DNA of 24,728 nt from Limnohabitans sp. (lineage in GTDB: Bacteria; Planctomycetota; Phycisphaerae; Phycisphaerales; SM1A02), in contig JASGCF010000010.1 in assembly GCA_030054275.1 (NCBI GenBank), positions 1 through 24,728 on the forward strand, read 5' to 3'. This document shows positions 14,630 to 23,068 of this stretch, piece after piece. The notes beneath the pieces are model-generated. The model saw nothing but the letters and a program-made list of their open reading frames with translations, made no database searches and was not told the DNA's origin. The stretch's first letter is position 1. Every line of letters begins with the position of its first letter. A program made the position numbers and the translations under genes.

Positions 14630-17338
14630 TTATTGGCGACACACGCCCCATGCAGCGAGCACGATCGAAAGATCGGCAGCGCCCACAACACCATCGCAGT
14701 CGAGATCGCAGCGCGACGCCTCTGGCGTTGTCGCAACGCCCCACGCGGCAAGCACCAACGCGAGATCTGCAGCGTCGATGCTGCCATCGTTGTTGGCAAC
14801 ATCCGCCCGACACGGATCATTGGGCACGCTCTCTGCGTTGTTGGGATCACTGCAGGCCGCGCGCTCGTCGCCGTCGAAGAACCCGTCGCCGTCGCGATCA
14901 AGCGTGCGCGAACCCGTCCCGTTTGGAACGAGCGTAAAGACGATCGCGCGGTTCTTCGAAGCAAGCGCGTCGAGTTCGGGCACGGTGAGCGACTCTCCCG
15001 TGAGGTCTGTACGGAAGAGGCCGTTCTCGAGGAGGTAGCCTCGCTCGACACCGTCGATCGTCGTGCGCGCGACGAGTTGGCCTTGGCCAGCGCTCGCAAA
15101 TGCAGCGAGCAGGTTGCGACGCGCGACACCGGTTGGGAATCGCCCACCAAGTGAGGCTTGTTGGCCGATCGCAGCAGGTGTTCCCGTGTCCCACGCAAGT
15201 AAGAAGGCTGCGAGATCTTTGGTGTCTTGTGCCGCGATGGCAGTCCCGAGGAAGCCTTTCACATGAGACTGGATGAATGCATCGATTGTGCGCGCAGTGC
15301 CATCGTGACCAAAGCCGAAACCGCGCGCTGCGGGCGCACTCCCAGAGCCGAATCCCGTTTTCTCGTGAATCGCCGTCAAATGCGGCACGGTCATCGCCTG
15401 TGTTGCGTCGAGGAGATCGGTGCTGACGACAGCCGCACCGCCGCCAGAGGGAGGCACATGACAGCTCGCACAGGAGACGAAGCCTGCGCCTCCCGTGAAG
15501 AAAAGTCCTTGGCCGCGTGTTGGATTTCCACCAGCGATTTGCTGCGGAAGTCCGCCGTCAAGTGTGCGATTTGGATTGGGTGCAAGCGAAATCGAGTTGA
15601 GGTAATCCTGCATGTCCTTCAACTCATCTTCCGTGAAGTCTCGGTCCATGCCTTGCAGCGCAACACCTGTGTGGCGGAAGGTCGCGATGTAGGCGCGATC
15701 ACCACGCCAATGAAAAGGCTCTGTTCCTTCGAGACCGATGAGCGACTGCGACGCCATTGGCCCCTTCACGGGGTGCCATGCCTCGCATCCAACACCCTCG
15801 CTCGGAAGGCCGAGATTGCACAACTGATCGAACTCCGCCATTGGTGAGGCTGGGCTTCCGAGGTCCCACACAAGTTGATCCGTGCGTGCATCGATGTGGC
15901 ACGAAGCACACGATGCTTGCCCGAGACCAGAGGTGAGATGCGTATCGAAGAGGAATGGGCGTCCATCGCGCACGATCGTCGGAGTGGGATCGAAGAATGG
16001 TGTGCGCGCGAGTTCGTCAAGTGTCGTTGCGTCGAGCACCGAAATCGAGCCGTCGAAACGATTGAGTGTGAAAATTCGCGCGAGTTTCGCGTCGTGCACG
16101 ATTCCGGTTGGGCCTGCACCCACGGTTGCGAGATCGAGACGCGCAAGCGAAGGGAGTGCGAATGCGACGACATTCGAGGAACCGAGACCTGTGGCCCACG
16201 CGCGTGTGCCGTCTGGGCTGACCACGATACCGCGTGGGTCGCCGATCGCGAGTGCTCGTTGAAGGAAGGGCAGCGTGCGCACCGTGTAATCAAGGTGCGG
16301 GTTGAGATCGCCGCGCACATCGGGTGCCGCTGCGCTTGCCGGAACGCGCGCAAATTCGGCGCGCGCAAACGCACCTTGTAGATTCGCATCGAAACGAACT
16401 TCGTTTTTCAATTCAACGCCTACGGCCACGAAGCCACCGCTTGGAGCCGCTGCAATCGACATCGGCGTTGTCATCAGTCCGTGGATGTAGGTCGTTGCGA
16501 GTGTGGTTGCATCAATCGACGCAACATCATTCCCGTGCAAATCCCACGAAACTGCATTGCTCCAATCTGCGCCGTTCACATCGCGCCACGCTCCGTTCGC
16601 ATCTTTGCGCACGATCAACGAACTTGTTGGAGCCGCCGGAAGTGAAGGGTGAAATGCTGGAGAGAACACATTGCCCGCGTTTGGCGGTGGATTCGGAGCG
16701 CCTGCATACGGATTGAGCGCCGAAGAGACGACCGCTTCTGGAATCACCGTCGTGTCGTTGCCGCACTCGAAAATGGCTGCGTACACGCGCGTACCGTCGG
16801 TTGCGAGCGCGCGTGGATCTTCACCAGCGATGGCGATCTGTGTCGGAGCCGCCGTGAGATTGGTTGGGTTGTACACATCGACGCGGTTCTTCTGCGAAAT
16901 CGAAACGAAAGCGCGTTCAGGTTTTCCTGCAAAGACCACATCGCATGGCTCATCGCCCGTGAGGATTGTGGTTCGCACGGTAAGCGTCGCAAGATCAACG
17001 ACCGTGATCGAGTCGGACACATGATTCACAACCCACGCTTCGCTCGTTCCGCGCGCACGCACCGATACCGGTTCCATGCCAACAGAAATCGACGCTGCAT
17101 GCGAGAGAAATGGCGCGGATGGCAGGATGTCGAAGATTTCGAGCCGATGATCCGCCGTATTCACAGCAAGCAAGCGGGTGCCGTCGGGCGTGCGATCGAG
17201 CGGATGCACATGTGGGCTCTCGAAGTGGACGAAATTCCACGACTGCGCGGAGGCAAGGCTCGGAGTGCACGACACAAGAGCCGCGGCAAACGCGACCGTG
17301 GTCGTAGAAATGATGGTCTTTCTCGCGAACATGTGCAT
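14630..17338 (-). CDS. secreted beta-propeller / di-heme cytochrome c protein with dockerin-like C-terminus (paralog B)
   Basis: 902 aa from ATG 17338 (a second ATG lies two codons on). Signal peptide KTIISTTTVAFAAALVSC..., ending near ASAQS; the Cys in it does not make a convincing lipobox. Same architecture as paralog A: propeller (about 35-460), CASCH (477-481), CASCH (623-627), MTVPHLTAIHEKTGF, FGHDGTARTIDAF, then DRDGDGFFDGDE and two dockerin-like repeats (IDAADLALVLAAWG; DGVVGAADLSIVLAAWG). Long blocks are shared with A, such as TGDEPCDVVFAGK and DPRALATDGTRVYAAIFE. The tail is about 5 residues longer between the two dockerin-like repeats. The frame is open upstream to 17473, but that extension has no signal-peptide features. 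It lies 234 bp downstream of the DUF1501 gene on the same strand. Confidence 0.9.
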   Translation of the reverse strand: MHMFARKTIISTTTVAFAAALVSCTPSLASAQSWNFVHFESPHVHPLDRTPDGTRLLAVNTADHRLEIFDILPSAPFLSHAASISVGMEPVSVRARGTSEAWVVNHVSDSITVVDLATLTVRTTILTGDEPCDVVFAGKPERAFVSISQKNRVDVYNPTNLTAAPTQIAIAGEDPRALATDGTRVYAAIFECGNDTTVIPEAVVSSALNPYAGAPNPPPNAGNVFSPAFHPSLPAAPTSSLIVRKDANGAWRDVNGADWSNAVSWDLHGNDVASIDATTLATTYIHGLMTTPMSIAAAPSGGFVAVGVELKNEVRFDANLQGAFARAEFARVPASAAAPDVRGDLNPHLDYTVRTLPFLQRALAIGDPRGIVVSPDGTRAWATGLGSSNVVAFALPSLARLDLATVGAGPTGIVHDAKLARIFTLNRFDGSISVLDATTLDELARTPFFDPTPTIVRDGRPFLFDTHLTSGLGQASCASCHIDARTDQLVWDLGSPASPMAEFDQLCNLGLPSEGVGCEAWHPVKGPMASQSLIGLEGTEPFHWRGDRAYIATFRHTGVALQGMDRDFTEDELKDMQDYLNSISLAPNPNRTLDGGLPQQIAGGNPTRGQGLFFTGGAGFVSCASCHVPPSGGGAAVVSTDLLDATQAMTVPHLTAIHEKTGFGSGSAPAARGFGFGHDGTARTIDAFIQSHVKGFLGTAIAAQDTKDLAAFLLAWDTGTPAAIGQQASLGGRFPTGVARRNLLAAFASAGQGQLVARTTIDGVERGYLLENGLFRTDLTGESLTVPELDALASKNRAIVFTLVPNGTGSRTLDRDGDGFFDGDERAACSDPNNAESVPNDPCRADVANNDGSIDAADLALVLAAWGVATTPEASRCDLDCDGVVGAADLSIVLAAWGVCRQ

Positions 17339-17366
17339 CAAGTGAGCCGACCAATCGGGTTCGACA

Positions 17367-17374
17367 AAGGTACC
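17367..17374 (-). promoter_or_regulatory. candidate extended -10 promoter of paralog B
   Basis: On the minus strand GGTACCTT lies 28 nt before the ATG at 17338, giving a leader of roughly 20-25 nt. It matches the GGTAnnnT pattern seen elsewhere in the window, though this copy is not leaderless. It supports separate transcription of the cytochrome pair from the DUF1501 gene. Confidence 0.35.
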
Positions 17375-17540
17375 GCGCACCGCGGCGCACACAAAACAAC
17401 GGCGCGAAAATGTTGATTTCTCGTCGGGTTTTACCGTGTGGTACGACCTCATCATGCCGTTGCAACACGGCAATTCCGTGCGATCGTCCCGACACGCGCA
17501 GTCTGCGTAACCCGCGCGAATGGTGTGATCTCCACAATCT

Positions 17541-17558
17541 GCGCGACCCGCGCGACCC
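17541..17558. repeat. two tandem copies of a 9-bp unit
   Basis: GCGCGACCC is repeated twice without a gap in the 234-bp gap between the DUF1501 gene and paralog B. A 5-bp hairpin (17455-17470) is the only other structure I see in this gap. Confidence 0.4.
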
Positions 17559-17572
17559 GCTCAGGAACGGCT

Positions 17573-18979
17573 TCAGGCGAAGATCTGCTTCATGATCCGA
17601 CCGTGCACATCGGTCAGTCGATGGTCGCGACCGCCATGCCGGAAGGTCAGCGCTTCATGATCGATCCCAAGGAGGGCGAGAATTGTTGCGTGTAGGTCGT
17701 GCACATCAACCTTGTCGACGGCAGCGTAATAGCCGTAGTCATCGGTTTCGCCGAATGAGAATCCCGGCTTGACGCCGCCGCCAGCCATGAACATGGTGAA
17801 CCCGTGCGGATTGTGATCGCGGCCATCGCCGCCCTGCGCTGTCGGTGTACGACCAAACTCACCGCCCCACAATACAAGCGTGTCTTCCAACATCCCATGA
17901 CTCTTCAGATCGCGAATGAGGCCGGCGATGGGCTTATCGACTTCGGCTGCGTTTGAAGTGTGTTGGTTCTTGAGGTCGCCGTGCTGATCCCACTTGTAAC
18001 TGTGCGTGCATTGAATGAAGCGCACGCCGGCTTGCGCAAATCGCCGCGCGAGCAGGCACTGACGACCGAAATTTTCTGTCTTCTTCTCGTCGATGCCGTA
18101 CAACTGCTGCGTCGCTTGTGACTCACCAGTGAGGTCCATCACAGCTGGCGCCGCAGCTTGCATGCGATAGGCCAGTTCGAAACTTTCGATGCGCCCTTCA
18201 AGCGCGCCGTCTGTGCCGTTGCGCTCTGCGTGTGTGCGATTGAGTTCTTGGAGGAAGTCGAGTTCCTTTCGCTGCAACTCGCGCGGAAGCCCAGCGGTCA
18301 TGTGCTCAAACTGCGCTTGCGATGCAGGAATTCCCGCGTGACCGATCGGCGTGCCGTGTGTCCACGCAGGTAGGAATGAACTCGAGAAGTTGTTCACGCC
18401 ACCGTGGCCAAGCGTGGGGCAAATCGTGATAAACGCCGGCAAATCTGCGTTTTCGGTGCCAAGTCCGTACGACACCCACGAACCCATGGATGGACGAATG
18501 AAGGTGTCTGTGCCAGTGTGCACTTTGAGCAGTGCGCCGCCGTGGGCGGGATTCGATCCGTGCAAACTTTTCACGAAGCAGAGATCGTCAACCGTCTCCG
18601 CGACATGCGGGAAGAGGTCGCTCACCCACGCACCAGATTGTCCGTACTGACGAAACTTCCAAGGGCTTCCGAGCAAATGTCCTGTCTCGGCAAACTGGAC
18701 ACGCGGCTTCGCAAACGGCAGCGGCTTGCCACTATCTCGTTGGAGGAGCGGCTTGTAGTCGAAGGTGTCGACCTGCGACGGCCCACCGTGCATGAAAAGG
18801 AAAATCACTCGCTTGGCACGCGGACGAAAGTGCGGCGACAACAGGACACCCTTCGCTCCGCCATCTGCGGTCGCTTCGCGTGCCAGCATTCCCGCCAGTG
18901 CGATCGAACCGAAGCCGGCGCAGAGGCCAAGCAGTGCTTCGCGGCGAGTCATGGGGTGATGGCGATGGTCGCACAGCAT
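17573..18979 (-). CDS. DUF1501 family protein, Tat-type signal
   Basis: 468 aa from ATG 18979; an internal ATG at 18952 would give 459 aa and start directly at the export signal. The N-terminus (MTRREALLGLCAGFGSIALAGML) has a twin-arginine-like motif followed by a hydrophobic stretch, so export by Tat is likely. Family blocks: VIFLFMHGGPSQVDTFDYKP, SLHGSNPAHGGA, LGTENADLPAFI, CTHSYKWDQHGDL, LWGGEFGRTPTAQ, GRDHNPHGFTMFMAGGG and DLHATILALLGIDHEALTFRHGGRDHRLTDVHG (the last in two parts). DUF1501 shares the alkaline phosphatase/sulfatase-like fold, but its reaction is unknown. It follows the DUF1549/DUF1553 gene by 43 bp on the same strand, the standard planctomycete pairing, and probably forms an operon with it. 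Confidence 0.94.
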   Translation of the reverse strand: MLCDHRHHPMTRREALLGLCAGFGSIALAGMLAREATADGGAKGVLLSPHFRPRAKRVIFLFMHGGPSQVDTFDYKPLLQRDSGKPLPFAKPRVQFAETGHLLGSPWKFRQYGQSGAWVSDLFPHVAETVDDLCFVKSLHGSNPAHGGALLKVHTGTDTFIRPSMGSWVSYGLGTENADLPAFITICPTLGHGGVNNFSSSFLPAWTHGTPIGHAGIPASQAQFEHMTAGLPRELQRKELDFLQELNRTHAERNGTDGALEGRIESFELAYRMQAAAPAVMDLTGESQATQQLYGIDEKKTENFGRQCLLARRFAQAGVRFIQCTHSYKWDQHGDLKNQHTSNAAEVDKPIAGLIRDLKSHGMLEDTLVLWGGEFGRTPTAQGGDGRDHNPHGFTMFMAGGGVKPGFSFGETDDYGYYAAVDKVDVHDLHATILALLGIDHEALTFRHGGRDHRLTDVHGRIMKQIFA

Positions 18980-19022
18980 GGGAGGTCATTGTCGCCATGA
19001 TTTGGCGTGAGGCAACAGGGCG

Positions 19023-21425
19023 CTACTCCATTGTTACGAATTCGTTGGTTGAAAGAAGCGCATGGCAGAGTCGCACGAGCGCCGCGTCCGACGAAAGTCC
19101 GTCGCGTTCGAGTTCCGCCAAGAACGCACGCGACGCATCGCGTTCTGTGGGCTCAGGATCGCGAGCAAGCGCGCGTCGAAACGCTTCCCGCACGCGCGCG
19201 TCTGGATCGGCGCTTGGACTTGGCGCAGGCGCAGTGAGCGAAGTTTCAAGCGCGGGAGACTGCGCTTCGGAGATTGAAAGCGTTGCGGTTGCGATTGAGC
19301 CGGCTGCCTTCTCGACAAAGGGTGCGTTTAAGAAAAACAACGCTTGCGGAGCAACGACCGTGCGTGGTCTGCAGTCGATCGGCGCGCTTGCATCTGGATA
19401 ATCGAACGCTGTGAACAATCCAAACATCGCATTGCGAATGACGGGCAAATACACGCTGCGTCGATTCGTGTCGTACTGTGCGGCGTTTCCAGATTGATCG
19501 TTGGTCACATAGTCGTGATCGCCCGAGCCAAGCAGTGTGCCGCCCATGGTGCGATCGAGCGATCCTGCCACAGCAAGTACGGAATCGCGAATCGCTTCGG
19601 CTTCGAGTCGTCGCCGTGGAAAGCGCGAAAGCAATCGATTGTCTGGGTCCTTCGCGAGAAGCGGCACATGTGTGTTGCTTGCTTGGCGATAGGTCGCGCT
19701 GGTCATGATGAGCCGATGCGCCGTTTTCATGCTCCAACCATCGCGCACAAATCGCCGCGCAAGCCAATCGAGTAATTCTGGATGCGAAGGCGCGCTTCCT
19801 AGCACTCCGAAGTTGGACGGCGTATCGACGATGCCCGTACCAAAATGCCATGTCCACAAGCGATTGACGGCGACGCGTGCTGTGAGTGGATTTTCAGCAT
19901 GTGCAAGCCATTGCGCAAATTCCATGCGCCCGCTCGCTTCACTTGGGAAGTTCGGTCCAGCGACGACGCGCTCAAGTACAGCAGGAACGGCGCGGGCAAT
20001 TTTCTCACCCTTGGGTTGCGTGTGGTCGCCGCGATCATGGAGCGGCGTTTCATCAACCTTCGTTTCCTTGACGACCAGTGTGCGCGGCAATGCTGACGGT
20101 TTCGATGGATTGTGTGCCGTGCGCTCATCGCGACGCGCTACAAACTGCATGTATTCAGGCCGACCCGCACGCACATCCTCTTGCAGCAGTGTGCTGTATT
20201 GCCTCCACACAGACGCGGATGGAGCCGCAAATGCCGCAAGAAGTCGCTGCACATTTCGCGTGGTCTCTGCTGCGCGTGCGCGTTGCAGTGCCTCATCGCG
20301 AGCGCGATCGAGTTCTGTTGCGCGTGCATTCCATGCGTTGGTCGCAGCCTCATGAGCCTTGACTTCGGCAGCCGTTGCCAGTGGTCGCTGCGCGACGCGA
20401 CCAACGGTTGCAATGTTGTCGAAGGTCGAAACGCTGCGAAACACGCCTGAGAGTGCGAAGTAGTCGGCTTGTGAGACAGGATCAAATTTGTGGTCGTGAC
20501 AGCGCGCGCACGCGATCGTTTGCGCGAGGAATGTCTTCGTCACCACATCGATTTGCTCGTCGACCACATCAACGCGCTCTTTCTCCTTGTCTGGCTCGGC
20601 GAGCATTTTTGGACCGAGCGCTAAGAATCCAAGCGCAGCCAGTCGACCGCGGGTACGCGCGTCATCTTCTGCAGTCGGCTCGGCCCGTTCAGGAATCAAG
20701 TCGCCCGCGATTTGCTCGACCAAAAATGCATCGAAAGGAAGATCGCGATTGATCGCGTCAATCACATAATCGCGATAGCGATAGGCATTCGCGTAGGCGA
20801 CATTCTCATCGACACCGTTTGAATCTGCGTATCGCGCGACATCAAGCCAATGACGCCCCCAACGCTCGCCGTACATGGGATTGGCAAGAAGCGCATCGAT
20901 CCGACGCTCGTAGGCGTCGGGTGCGGAGTCGCGTTCGAAAGCCTCAATCTCCTCCATGGTGGGGGGAATTCCGATGAGATCGAGGTACGCTCTCCGCAAG
21001 AGTGTGCGTTTCGGGGCTTCACGCGCCGGAACAGTGCCTTCACTCTCGAGTCGCGCCAGAATGAACAGGTCGATTTCGTTGCGCGGCCAATCGGTGAGCA
21101 GCACTTTGGGAAGCGCTGGATGTGTCATCGGTTGATACGCCCAGTGTGATGCTTTCCCGGCGGTTTTCTCGGGAAGCGGGCGATGCGCAACACTCGGCTC
21201 GTCCTTCAACTGGGAAGACTTTGCTGAAGTGACTGAGCGCTCGCTGCTGTTGTCTTGCGCATCGCGTGGATGCGCTACGCCGGTATCCGCAAGACTCGCA
21301 AGTCTCGGATCACTTCCTGCTTCCGAACCAAGTTGAAGCATCGAAGCAACAGTTCCTGCGCAAAGCAGCGCAACGCCGAAACCAGCGAGTGGAACCCAAG
21401 ATCGATGACGCGCGCTTTTCGACAC
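19023..21425 (-). CDS. DUF1549/DUF1553 (PSCyt2-PSD1) protein with signal anchor
   Basis: 800 aa from GTG 21425. The N-terminus has one hydrophobic helix (WVPLAGFGVALLCAGTVASML) after basic residues, followed by a low-complexity linker of about 80 residues. DUF1549 spans about 100-320 (RNEIDLFILARLESEG, LLRRAYLDLIGIPPT, WGRHWLDVARYADSNG) and includes a heme-type CARCH (306-310) in TIACARCHDHKFDPV. DUF1553 spans about 490-760 (NPLTARVAVNRLWTWHFGTG, FGVLGSAPSHPELLDWLA). The N-terminal PSCyt1 cytochrome domain often found in this family is absent. The frame is open to 21575, but that would overlap the sulfatase gene. GTG 21425 lies 6 nt after a -10-like GATACT and leaves a 52-61 bp divergent gap. 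Its function is unknown; it is usually paired with DUF1501, as here. Confidence 0.92.
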   Translation of the reverse strand: MSKSARHRSWVPLAGFGVALLCAGTVASMLQLGSEAGSDPRLASLADTGVAHPRDAQDNSSERSVTSAKSSQLKDEPSVAHRPLPEKTAGKASHWAYQPMTHPALPKVLLTDWPRNEIDLFILARLESEGTVPAREAPKRTLLRRAYLDLIGIPPTMEEIEAFERDSAPDAYERRIDALLANPMYGERWGRHWLDVARYADSNGVDENVAYANAYRYRDYVIDAINRDLPFDAFLVEQIAGDLIPERAEPTAEDDARTRGRLAALGFLALGPKMLAEPDKEKERVDVVDEQIDVVTKTFLAQTIACARCHDHKFDPVSQADYFALSGVFRSVSTFDNIATVGRVAQRPLATAAEVKAHEAATNAWNARATELDRARDEALQRARAAETTRNVQRLLAAFAAPSASVWRQYSTLLQEDVRAGRPEYMQFVARRDERTAHNPSKPSALPRTLVVKETKVDETPLHDRGDHTQPKGEKIARAVPAVLERVVAGPNFPSEASGRMEFAQWLAHAENPLTARVAVNRLWTWHFGTGIVDTPSNFGVLGSAPSHPELLDWLARRFVRDGWSMKTAHRLIMTSATYRQASNTHVPLLAKDPDNRLLSRFPRRRLEAEAIRDSVLAVAGSLDRTMGGTLLGSGDHDYVTNDQSGNAAQYDTNRRSVYLPVIRNAMFGLFTAFDYPDASAPIDCRPRTVVAPQALFFLNAPFVEKAAGSIATATLSISEAQSPALETSLTAPAPSPSADPDARVREAFRRALARDPEPTERDASRAFLAELERDGLSSDAALVRLCHALLSTNEFVTME

Positions 21426-21431
21426 CCTCGC

Positions 21432-21437
21432 AGTATC
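21432..21437 (-). promoter_or_regulatory. candidate -10 box of the DUF1549/DUF1553 gene
   Basis: On the minus strand GATACT at 21437-21432 is followed by exactly 6 nt and the GTG at 21425. The hexamer is weaker than the TAnnnT boxes elsewhere and lacks the preceding GG. The N6 spacing is what makes it notable. Confidence 0.35.
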
Positions 21438-21486
21438 TGCACCAACGCGCACGAGGCAAGGCGGTCGAGGAGTTATCGTGCGAGAA

Positions 21487-22971
21487 ATGAAGAAGAACTT
21501 CGGAAAGTTCCTGCGATTCGTCTCGCGCCTGTCGTGCTGCGGAAGCGTTGTGTGGGCAGGCTGTGCTTCACACACGGTTCGCGAGGCGCGCGCGAAACTG
21601 CCAAATGTGGTCGTGATCTATGTTGACGACATGGGTTGGGGCGATGCGCCTGGATTTGCACTCGCGGGCGTTGAGCCGCCGCAATACACGCGAGACATGC
21701 CGAATCTCTCGCGACTTGCGCGTGAAGGCGCCACCTTCCGCAGTTATTACAGCGCGCAACCTGTGTGCAGCGCCTCGCGGGCAGCGCTTTTGACTGGTTG
21801 CTATCCCAACCGCATTGGGATTCACGGCGCATTGTTCTCAGATGCCCGCATAGGAATTGCATCGGAAGAACGCACACTTGCTGAGTTGTTGCGCGACGCT
21901 GGATACAGCACATCGATGGCTGGAAAGTGGCACTTGGGTTCGCTGCCCGCATTCAACCCGACGCGCCACGGATTTCAGCAATTTCTTGGGATTCCCTACT
22001 CCAATGACATGTGGCCGCCGCGCTTCGCAAACAAGCATCCAGAGTTGCCGTTGATGGAAGGCGAAACAGTGCGCGAGTACATCCGCACGATCGAAGACCA
22101 AGCCAAACTCACTGCGCTGTTCACACAGTTCACGAGTGACTTCATTCGCAGGGAAGCGCGCGAACATCGGCCGTTCTTTGCGTATCTCGCGCATCCTCAG
22201 CCGCATACGCCGATCGCGGCCAGTGCGCGGTTTACACCAAGCGAGCGCACGGCGTTGTACAGCGGTGTGATGCGTGAGATCGACTGGTCTGTTGGTGAAG
22301 TGTTGCGCGCACTCGATGAAACGAATGTGGCCAACAACACCATCGTGCTTTTTACGAGCGACAATGGCCCATGGTTGTGCTTTGGAAGCGATGCAGGTTC
22401 GAGCGGCGGTTTGCGAGAAGGAAAGGGCACGACCTTCGAAGGCGGCGTGCGTGAACCGTGTTTTGTGCGTTGGCCAGGAGTCGTGCCCGCAGGTGCTGTG
22501 AGCGATGTGCCGTGGATGTCCATTGATGTCTTCCCGACCATCGCGAACATCGTGCATGCACCGCAACCAGCAGAGCATTGTCCAATCGATGGGCGTGATG
22601 CGCACGCTGTGTGGTGTTGTGGCGTCAACGCGCGGCCAACGCACGAAGCGTTCTATTTTTACTACCACACGAATCATCTTGAGTGTGTGCGTATGGGACG
22701 ATGGAAGGTGAGTTTGCCTCGTACTTCGCGCACACTCGCTGGAAAGCCGGGCGGTACGAACGGCAGCGAAGTTCCCTATGTGCAAGAGCGAGTTCCGCTT
22801 GCATTGTTCGATCTTGAGCGTGACCCAGCCGAAACAACGGATGTTGCGGGGCAGCATCCGGAAGCGCTTGCGGAAATCATGGTGCATGTCGAGCGGGCGC
22901 GAGTGGATTTGGGCGACGCGTTGACGAAGCGGGAGGGCACAGGCAGGCGCGAGCCTGGTCGCATTCCGTAA
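21487..22971 (+). CDS. sulfatase (formylglycine-dependent, type I)
   Basis: 494 aa from ATG 21487. A GTG at 21478 with GAGGAG 5 nt upstream is a fair alternative start that adds 3 residues. The N-terminus (KFLRFVSRLSCCGSVVWAGC) is an export signal; C26 after WAG may be lipidated, though the lipobox is imperfect. Active-site residues of the family: VDDMGWGD (D47, D48), CSASR (C94, the residue converted to formylglycine, with Ala instead of the common Pro), GKWHLG (K147, H149), PQPHTP (H240) and SDNGP (D292, N293). The C-terminal region (RMGRWKVSLP, LFDLERDPAETTDVAGQHPE) is typical. The protein hydrolyses sulfate esters outside the cytoplasm; the substrate cannot be read from the sequence. Divergent from the DUF1549/DUF1553 gene. 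No sulfatase-maturating enzyme is in the window. Confidence 0.94.
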   Translation: MKKNFGKFLRFVSRLSCCGSVVWAGCASHTVREARAKLPNVVVIYVDDMGWGDAPGFALAGVEPPQYTRDMPNLSRLAREGATFRSYYSAQPVCSASRAALLTGCYPNRIGIHGALFSDARIGIASEERTLAELLRDAGYSTSMAGKWHLGSLPAFNPTRHGFQQFLGIPYSNDMWPPRFANKHPELPLMEGETVREYIRTIEDQAKLTALFTQFTSDFIRREAREHRPFFAYLAHPQPHTPIAASARFTPSERTALYSGVMREIDWSVGEVLRALDETNVANNTIVLFTSDNGPWLCFGSDAGSSGGLREGKGTTFEGGVREPCFVRWPGVVPAGAVSDVPWMSIDVFPTIANIVHAPQPAEHCPIDGRDAHAVWCCGVNARPTHEAFYFYYHTNHLECVRMGRWKVSLPRTSRTLAGKPGGTNGSEVPYVQERVPLALFDLERDPAETTDVAGQHPEALAEIMVHVERARVDLGDALTKREGTGRREPGRIP

Positions 22972-23018
22972 CTTCAACAATCGGAGGTGGAGTTGCAAAC
23001 AGCGCATCGATTCGGCGC

Positions 23019-23026
23019 GGTAGACT
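23019..23026 (+). promoter_or_regulatory. candidate extended -10 promoter of the flippase gene
   Basis: GGTAGACT is identical to the box before the CstB-like gene. Here the ATG (23069) lies 42 nt downstream, giving a leader of about 36 nt. The in-frame codons between contain no start codon, so this promoter is not leaderless. No strong Shine-Dalgarno sequence precedes the ATG. Confidence 0.4.
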
Positions 23027-23068
23027 CGTGTTTTCTGTCAGCGCTCTCAGACGGTTGAACTTCGCAGC

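Noticed and set aside
17339..17473. N-terminal extension of paralog B by 45 codons
   Set aside because: It would bury the signal peptide behind a Cys-rich, non-hydrophobic segment not present in paralog A.
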